DNA of 37,666 bases from positions 1 to 37,666 of the forward strand of contig JALSLI010000172.1 in the NCBI GenBank assembly GCA_026988395.1, read 5' to 3'. The DNA is from Flavobacteriaceae bacterium. GTDB taxonomy: Bacteria; Bacteroidota; Bacteroidia; Flavobacteriales; Flavobacteriaceae. A model generated the notes under the pieces. That model ran no database searches. It was given only the letters and a program-made list of their open reading frames with translations, and had not been told where the DNA came from. Made by a program: the position numbers and the translations under genes. Below, piece after piece: positions 32,616 through 37,666 of this stretch (the first letter of the stretch is position 1; the number at the start of each line of letters is the position of its first letter).

Positions 32616-35062
32616 TTTCTATTTTTTTTGAAAAGTCTTTTAAAAAAATTAGGTTTTTCTTCATTTTCATGATAACCGTTATTATAATTTCCGTAACCAT
32701 ATCCGTAGCCGTAGCCATAACCGTAACCATATTTATTTTTGGCTTCAAAATCATTTAGCAAAAAGCTAATATTTTTAACCTCTCCATGTTTATATTTTTG
32801 CTCAATTTCTTTTGGCATTCCTTTTAATGTATAACCTTGTCTAATAACGTAAATTATCGCATCTGCATATTTAAACAATTCTTGTGCATCGGCAACTAAT
32901 CCAATCGGTGGTGTATCAATAACGATGTATTCGTAATGTTCTTTAAGATAATCGATTAATTCTTGGGTTCTTTTATTAAGAATTAATTCCGATGGATTTG
33001 GAGGTACCGGCCCCGATAAAATAATATCTAAATTAGGGATTTCTGTTTTTATTATAATCTCATCTATTGTTTTTTGACCGATTAAATAATTGGTCAAGCC
33101 TTCGGAATTATCCATATTAAAATCCAAATGAATTTTTGGTTTTCGCAGATCAAATCCAACTAAAACTGTTTTTTTCCCTGCTGCAGCAAAGACAGATGCG
33201 ATGTTTTCTGCTGTAAAGGTTTTTCCTTCTCCACTAACCGAAGAAGTAACCACAATCGTTTTCGATTTTTTGGTATTGTCTTGAAATAAAAACTGTAAAT
33301 TAGAACGGATTGCCCTAAAACCTTCAGAAATCGTAGATTTTGGTTTTTTAAAGACAATAAGATTTTCATTGGATTGGTTTTTACCGGTTACACCAATTAA
33401 CGGAATCGTATATTTATCTTCAATATCTTCTACCAAATGAATTTTATGATCAAATAATTCTTTAATTATAATGTATAACAATGGCAAAATTACCCCTAAC
33501 ATTAGAGCTACCAAATAATTAAATGCAGGTTTAGGATAGATTGGTGCTTCATCGGTGTCTTTTGCGGTATCTAATATTTTAATGTTTGAAACATTTGCCG
33601 CTATTGCCGCTCCGGCTTCGTATTGTTTTTGTTTTAGATACTCGTAGTTGGCAACGGTAATGTTATAATTTCGTTGAAACTTAATTAAACCTTGTTCTTT
33701 TTTAGGAAGTGATTTTAATTTATATCCTGTTTTTGATAATTGATTATCAATACTTTGTAATTTTACACGCATCGCATTTTCCAAACTATTGATATTTTCT
33801 AAAATAATGGATTTGGTAGAAGCAATATCGTTGTTTATTCGTTTTAATTCGGGAAAATCTGATGTAACGGATTTTTCTAAAATTTCTCTTGCTTTATACA
33901 GACCTATTAATTGTGAAACATTTTTTGCAAGAGAAGGATCTTCAACCGAAATAATTGCAGGTGAAGGAATGGTTTTTAATTTATTTTTATCGTTTATGTA
34001 TTTCTTTAAATTCGTATAATATGCCAAACGATCTTCTACATCTATTTTTTCTTTATCTAAAATAGTTGCTTGTGTATAAATATTTTGCCCTTCGACAGAC
34101 AAATCATAAATACGATTTTGTTCTTTGTAATTACCTAATTTATTTTCGATGTCTTTTAAACTCTTTGAGCTTTCTCTAAATAAGGTATCGATATATTTTT
34201 TGGTACGAACGGCGTACTGTATTTTTTGTTTTTTCTGATCTTCATTTAATATTTTTACGGAGGTATTTAAGTATTTTTCAATTTTATTTTTGTTCGTATC
34301 GATATATTCTAATGAAATAATAGATGTTCCTTTTTTAAGGTTTTTCACTTTAACGGTTTGAAACTTTTTTACTGTTGCATAATAATCATTAAATCGAATG
34401 TAAAAAATTTTTTCTGTGAGTGATTTATTTCCGCGTAAGCGAATGAAAAAATGAAAATAATCACTATCAATTTTTTCGTTTAGACTGTAAATTTTTTCGA
34501 ACTTTTTTGAATTTACGGTTATTTTCTTTTTATCGAGTGTTTTATAATTTTGTAGTGTAACTTTATCTTTATCGTTAAAATCAACACTTACTTTCACTTT
34601 ATTATCGTTTAAAAATGTTAACTCTATCGGCGTATCTAATAACTGATATGCAGAAGTGTCTATTTTAATTACAAAAGGATTTTCACCATAAATATCTTCT
34701 AAACGATATTTTCCTTTTTTTAAATAATCTACAAATAATTGCAGGTTATTCACAACTTTTTCATTGTGTTTTCTAGATTGTAAAGTGGTAATTATTGTTT
34801 CGACTTCATCGCTTGCTCCTCCCCAATTAAAAAGGATATTGGTACTTGAATTAAACAACGGATTTTGTTCTTCTTTTACCGTAATTATCGTGTCTAATTT
34901 ATATTTTTTCGCTTTCCTTTTAGTGATATAGTTTGCAATAAAAAGAGCCAAAGCAATGGATAGCACAAACAATTTCCAGTGCGAGAGTATTTTATAAAAA
35001 TATGCTTTAAAGTCTATTGTGTTCTCATCAAATGAAAAAGGATTGTTATTTTCCGTTTGCAT
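32612..35062 (-). CDS. wzc: Wzc-like polysaccharide co-polymerase / tyrosine autokinase
   Basis: This 816-residue inner-membrane protein has TM1 at about residues 31-47, a long periplasmic region with coiled coil (about 50-505), a second TM at about 510-530 and a cytoplasmic BY-kinase domain. The kinase shows Walker A VSGEGKTF, Walker A' VLVGFDLRKPKIH and Walker B YIVIDTPPIG. The C terminus is a tyrosine cluster of seven YG dipeptides then NYNNGY, the expected autophosphorylation tail, and ends basic. It controls chain length and export of capsule or exopolysaccharide together with the Wza-like protein, whose gene ends 2 nt upstream. It overlaps the oxidoreductase gene by 4 nt. Confidence 0.93.
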   Translation of the reverse strand: MQTENNNPFSFDENTIDFKAYFYKILSHWKLFVLSIALALFIANYITKRKAKKYKLDTIITVKEEQNPLFNSSTNILFNWGGASDEVETIITTLQSRKHNEKVVNNLQLFVDYLKKGKYRLEDIYGENPFVIKIDTSAYQLLDTPIELTFLNDNKVKVSVDFNDKDKVTLQNYKTLDKKKITVNSKKFEKIYSLNEKIDSDYFHFFIRLRGNKSLTEKIFYIRFNDYYATVKKFQTVKVKNLKKGTSIISLEYIDTNKNKIEKYLNTSVKILNEDQKKQKIQYAVRTKKYIDTLFRESSKSLKDIENKLGNYKEQNRIYDLSVEGQNIYTQATILDKEKIDVEDRLAYYTNLKKYINDKNKLKTIPSPAIISVEDPSLAKNVSQLIGLYKAREILEKSVTSDFPELKRINNDIASTKSIILENINSLENAMRVKLQSIDNQLSKTGYKLKSLPKKEQGLIKFQRNYNITVANYEYLKQKQYEAGAAIAANVSNIKILDTAKDTDEAPIYPKPAFNYLVALMLGVILPLLYIIIKELFDHKIHLVEDIEDKYTIPLIGVTGKNQSNENLIVFKKPKSTISEGFRAIRSNLQFLFQDNTKKSKTIVVTSSVSGEGKTFTAENIASVFAAAGKKTVLVGFDLRKPKIHLDFNMDNSEGLTNYLIGQKTIDEIIIKTEIPNLDIILSGPVPPNPSELILNKRTQELIDYLKEHYEYIVIDTPPIGLVADAQELFKYADAIIYVIRQGYTLKGMPKEIEQKYKHGEVKNISFLLNDFEAKNKYGYGYGYGYGYGYGNYNNGYHENEEKPNFFKRLFKKNRK
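32691..32732 (-). repeat. Seven hexanucleotide units encoding (Tyr-Gly)7 in wzc
   Basis: Seven in-frame 6-nt units, each encoding Tyr-Gly, lie back to back in the Wzc C-terminal tail. The units vary only at synonymous positions. Being a multiple of three, gain or loss of a unit would alter the number of tyrosines without shifting the frame. Confidence 0.9.
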
Positions 35063-35064
35063 AT

Positions 35065-35844
35065 TTATAATGTTTTAAATAATAAAATAGTTGTTGTAAC
35101 AACCGATAATGCAGTTACAATTGTAGTAAAAGTTTTGGCTCCTGTATCACCTGTTCCCCAAGATTTTTGTTTTAAAGGTTTTATATAAACAATATCATTT
35201 GGTTGGATGTAAAAACCTTCATTATTAATAAAATCAAATCCTGTTAAATCTAAAGTGTATTTTTTTATGCCGTTGGCATTATTTCTAATAACCACAACAT
35301 TTTTACGATTTCCGGTCATTTGAATATCTCCGGAGCTGGCAATTGCTTCAATAACATTTACTTTATTTTGAAACAATGTATTGGTTCCCGGTTTTGCAAC
35401 TTCACCCAAAACCGTAAATTTAATACCTGCCAATTTTACTTGCACAAAGATGTCGTTCATGTCTTTAAATAAAGTACTTAATTTATCCTCAATTTTTAGA
35501 CGAACTTCTTTTGTTGTGTATCCTAAAACGTTAATTTCACCGAGATACGGAATTCTAATCATACCGTTTTCATCAACCGAATACGAATCAAAATATAATT
35601 TCTCTTTTGTTATTACTGTATTTCCTTCGGCATTAGCAACAGCAAATAAGGTTACCAGTTTTTCATTAGATGCTTTTATACGGATATCAATTATATCGTG
35701 TACTTGTAAACGATAAGGTTTAAATGCTAATTCTCTAATTTTCGCCTCTTTACCGGGATTTCCTTGAAAATAAGTCAAATCTTTTGTAGGAATACATGAT
35801 GTGAAAAGAAAACTCAAAAGACTAATAATAAAAAACTTTTTCAT
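35065..35844 (-). CDS. wza: Wza-like polysaccharide export lipoprotein (SLBB)
   Basis: This 259-residue protein has a signal peptide ending in a lipobox Cys17 (FLFTSC). A Poly_export domain (PYRLQVHDIIDIRIKASNEK, about 42-61, through VRLKIEDKL) follows, then an SLBB domain (FTVLGEVAKPGTNTLFQNKVNVIEAIASSGDI), and a hydrophobic C-terminal helix (about 240-257) that may span the outer membrane, as in Wza. It is shorter than E. coli Wza because it has fewer SLBB repeats, which is common in Bacteroidota. It is the first gene of the - strand locus; a TATATTTG -7 box precedes it. Confidence 0.92.
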   Translation of the reverse strand: MKKFFIISLLSFLFTSCIPTKDLTYFQGNPGKEAKIRELAFKPYRLQVHDIIDIRIKASNEKLVTLFAVANAEGNTVITKEKLYFDSYSVDENGMIRIPYLGEINVLGYTTKEVRLKIEDKLSTLFKDMNDIFVQVKLAGIKFTVLGEVAKPGTNTLFQNKVNVIEAIASSGDIQMTGNRKNVVVIRNNANGIKKYTLDLTGFDFINNEGFYIQPNDIVYIKPLKQKSWGTGDTGAKTFTTIVTALSVVTTTILLFKTL

Positions 35845-35869
35845 CCATTTTTATTTTTTAATAGAAAGG

Positions 35870-35877
35870 CAAATATA
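35870..35877 (-). promoter_or_regulatory. -7 box (TATATTTG) of the wza-wzc locus
   Basis: On the minus strand TATATTTG lies 25 nt before the wza ATG. It is back to back with the + strand -7 box at 35899, so the two transcription units start from overlapping promoter DNA. No -33 TTG at the proper distance. Confidence 0.5.
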
Positions 35878-35898
35878 CTTTTTTAAAATTATTTCACC

Positions 35899-35906
35899 TA
35901 TTTTTG
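35899..35906 (+). promoter_or_regulatory. -7 box (TATTTTTG) of the methyltransferase gene
   Basis: TATTTTTG ends 8 nt before the ATG at 35915. It excludes an upstream in-frame start at 35801, which would lie inside the wza reading frame. Confidence 0.55.
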
Positions 35907-35914
35907 CTCAAAAT

Positions 35915-36694
35915 ATGTTTATGCTTTATTCGGTAAAAAAATATTTACATTTTAGAATACATGCAACCAATAAACATGGCGTGCACTCTCCTTTTGTATA
36001 TGATTTAATTACCAAAGGGTTTAATAAAAAATTAAATCCTAAATTTATGCAACAAATAAAGACCTATAAAAAGGATTTATTTCAAAATAAAGATATTATA
36101 AAAGTAACCGATTTCGGTGCAGGCTCAAAGATTTTTAAATCAACGGAAAGACCTATCAATAAAATTGCAAAAAATGCCGGAATATCTTCCAAAAAAATAA
36201 AACTTTTACTCAAAATTTGCACTTATTTTGATTTTAACTCCATTTTAGAAATCGGCACTTCTTTAGGTATCGGAACATTTACTTTATCAACAGGAAATCC
36301 AAAAGCCAAAATTACAACATTAGAAGGCTGCCCTGAAACCCTTAAAACTGCCAAAAAATATTTATCCAAACACAGTAAATCGAATATAAATTATGTTCAA
36401 GGTGATTTTAAAAACACATTAGATTTGGTTTTAAACCAACCTTATGATTTAATTTATTTTGATGGAAATCACCAAAAAAATACGACCATAGAGTATTTTG
36501 AAAAATGTTTAAAAGTTGCACATAATAATAGTATTTTTATCTTTGACGATATTTATTGGAGTAAAGAAATGACCGAAGCTTGGGAATATATAAAAAAACA
36601 CTCAAAAGTAACTGTAACTATCGATACTTTTTACTTTGGTATTGTTTTTTTTAGAAAAGAACAAGTCAAAGAAAATTTTATAATTAGAACCTAA
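35915..36694 (+). CDS. Class I SAM-dependent methyltransferase
   Basis: This protein of about 259 residues has the SAM-binding motif LEIGTSLGIGTFTL in its middle, the acidic loop TTLEGCPETLKTAKK, and the post-motif YDLIYFDGNHQKNTTIEYF. It resembles O-methyltransferase-type proteins. The N terminus (HATNKHGVHSPFVYDLITKGF) is typical of a Bacteroidota-specific group annotated simply as class I methyltransferase. The substrate is unknown. Start 35915 is chosen from the -7 box; the ATG at 35921 is an equally possible start. kdsC follows 10 nt later, so the two are probably co-transcribed. Confidence 0.85.
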   Translation: MFMLYSVKKYLHFRIHATNKHGVHSPFVYDLITKGFNKKLNPKFMQQIKTYKKDLFQNKDIIKVTDFGAGSKIFKSTERPINKIAKNAGISSKKIKLLLKICTYFDFNSILEIGTSLGIGTFTLSTGNPKAKITTLEGCPETLKTAKKYLSKHSKSNINYVQGDFKNTLDLVLNQPYDLIYFDGNHQKNTTIEYFEKCLKVAHNNSIFIFDDIYWSKEMTEAWEYIKKHSKVTVTIDTFYFGIVFFRKEQVKENFIIRT

Positions 36695-36704
36695 TAATCA
36701 AAAA

Positions 36705-37232
36705 ATGAAAAAAAATTACAAAGAAATATTACCCCAAATCACAACACTAATTTTTGATATTGATGGCGTTTTAACAGATGGAACCGTTACTGTTTTTCCG
36801 GATGGCGAATTGGTTAGAAAAATGAATATTAAAGACGGATACGCCATAAAAACTGCCGTAGATAAAGGATTCAATGTTGCAATTATTTCCGGCGGAAACA
36901 GTAAATCGGTTAAATCAAGATTAGAAAATTTAGGCGTAAAAGATATTTATCTAAGCACACATGATAAGGTTGAAAAATTATACGAATATACCGATATGCA
37001 TCAAATAGATTTAAAAAATGTCTTGTATATGGGTGATGATATTCCGGATTATCCTGTTTTAGAATTGGTAGGATTACCTACTTGTCCGCAAGATGCTGCT
37101 CCCGAAATAAAATCGGTTAGCAACTACATTTCGCATAAAAAAGGTGGAAAAGGAGCTGCCAGAGATGTGATTGAACAAGTGTTAAAAGTCCAAGGAAAAT
37201 GGCATAAAAACTTTGATGCTCAATTTGATTAA
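36705..37232 (+). CDS. kdsC: 3-deoxy-D-manno-octulosonate 8-phosphate phosphatase (KdsC-like HAD)
   Basis: This 175-residue capless HAD phosphatase has motif I LIFDIDGVLTDG with Asp18 and Asp20. It also shows VAIISGGNSKSVKSRLENLGV and motif IV YMGDDIPDYPVL, and ends with the GGKGAARDVIEQVLK tail typical of KdsC, which helps close the active site of the tetramer. It releases phosphate from Kdo 8-phosphate in LPS core synthesis. Catalytic class is certain; some Bacteroidota relatives act on 9-carbon sugar phosphates instead. The next gene begins 9 nt downstream. Confidence 0.92.
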   Translation: MKKNYKEILPQITTLIFDIDGVLTDGTVTVFPDGELVRKMNIKDGYAIKTAVDKGFNVAIISGGNSKSVKSRLENLGVKDIYLSTHDKVEKLYEYTDMHQIDLKNVLYMGDDIPDYPVLELVGLPTCPQDAAPEIKSVSNYISHKKGGKGAARDVIEQVLKVQGKWHKNFDAQFD

Positions 37233-37241
37233 TTCAAAATA

Positions 37242-37666
37242 ATGAAAAGACCTAAAGAAAAACTTCTTAAAATACCAATATTAAAAAACTTGGTTATCCT
37301 GGCTGACAGAATAAAAGTTCCCGGTCTAGAAGGAATGAGTCTTTACAACTTGCTTGAAATGTATATTATTGGCATAGTAAATGGAGCTGTGACCTCACGT
37401 GCAGGAAGTATTGCATTTAGCTTTTTTATGGCATTATTCCCTTTTGTTTTATTCTTATTGAATTTAATTCCGTTTATACCAATTGATCATTTTCAGGAAG
37501 ATTTTATGTATTTAATAGAACAAGCACTTCCTCCAAAAACAGCTGATAATGTAGATATGGTCATCCGAGACATCGCTAATAACGCTCATGGTGGATTGCT
37601 ATCTTCGGTTTTTATTTTATCTGTTTTTTTAATGGCAAACGGCGTAAATGCCTTATTTAGTGCTTT
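37242..37666 (+). CDS. YihY/BrkB-like membrane protein (3' truncated by window)
   Basis: The frame is open from ATG at 37242 to the window end, giving 141 codons. The sequence shows a basic amphipathic N terminus, then GAVTSRAGSIAFSFFMALFPFVLFLLNLIPFIPI, a pattern typical of the first membrane region of YihY/virulence factor BrkB family proteins, and a start of the next hydrophobic segment (SSVFILSVFLMANGVNALFSA). Homologues are inner-membrane proteins of unclear transport function. It follows kdsC by 9 nt and is probably in the same transcript. Confidence 0.85.
   Translation, partial: MKRPKEKLLKIPILKNLVILADRIKVPGLEGMSLYNLLEMYIIGIVNGAVTSRAGSIAFSFFMALFPFVLFLLNLIPFIPIDHFQEDFMYLIEQALPPKTADNVDMVIRDIANNAHGGLLSSVFILSVFLMANGVNALFSA

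Noticed and set aside
35801-35914. N-terminal extension of the methyltransferase into the wza coding region
   Set aside because: The -7 box at 35899-35906 and the family-like start at Met 35915 favour the shorter form; the extension overlaps wza and its promoter.

Overview
The window is about 37.7 kb of AT-rich chromosome from a member of the Bacteroidota, most likely class Flavobacteriia. The evidence is a protein with a type IX secretion C-terminal sorting domain, a fused DAHP synthase-chorismate mutase of the Bacteroidota arrangement, DUF6787, DUF3307 and SatD-like proteins, and many TAnnTTTG (-7) promoter boxes. Shine-Dalgarno sequences are mostly absent. Coding density is high, and no rRNA, tRNA, CRISPR array, transposase or prophage gene was found.

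Layout. 1-2390 (+): a SatD-like gene cut by the window edge, a DUF3307 membrane protein and a FecCD-type permease. 2394-6487 (-): a four-gene phenylalanine/tyrosine operon, pheA - aminotransferase - tyrA - DAHP synthase/chorismate mutase. It is preceded by a complete-looking transcription attenuator: a perfect -7 box, a 22-codon leader peptide in which 8 of residues 7-16 are Phe, Tyr or Trp, a hairpin inside the leader, and an intrinsic terminator just before pheA. This is the most notable element of the window. 6601-11869: small membrane proteins, folE, msrA, threonine aldolase, prfB without the classical frameshift, and a T9SS cargo protein. 11941-21338: a YbiT-like ABC-F ATPase with one apparently dead composite ATP site, a thioredoxin-fold lipoprotein without active-site cysteines, a DEAD-box helicase, a TatD hydrolase, a small lipoprotein, smpB, a UbiA prenyltransferase, maf and a transketolase C-terminal subunit. 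21383-22836: an outer-membrane barrel and an e(P4)-type acid phosphatase.

22884-25123 (+) is an accessory module of vsr, a C5 cytosine methyltransferase and a probable unrecognised restriction endonuclease. Its proline-codon use and CCGG content differ from several neighbouring genes. It sits between the acid phosphatase and anmK. 26275-28774: acyl-CoA dehydrogenase, a YjjG-type nucleotidase, a 14-bp tandem repeat and dut. 28776-35844 (-) is a surface or exopolysaccharide locus: Wza-like exporter, Wzc-like tyrosine autokinase with a YG-repeat tail, Gfo/Idh oxidoreductase, TviB/WbpO-like UDP-sugar dehydrogenase and a Wzx-type flippase. A divergent promoter region separates it from a + strand cluster of a SAM methyltransferase, KdsC phosphatase and a YihY/BrkB-like protein cut by the window end.

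Functionally, the aromatic operon covers entry to the shikimate pathway, chorismate mutase and both terminal branches, so one leader sensing charged Phe/Tyr/(Trp) tRNA could set the whole flux. The polysaccharide genes form a sugar-nucleotide, flippase and export unit. KdsC contributes to the Kdo pathway for LPS.
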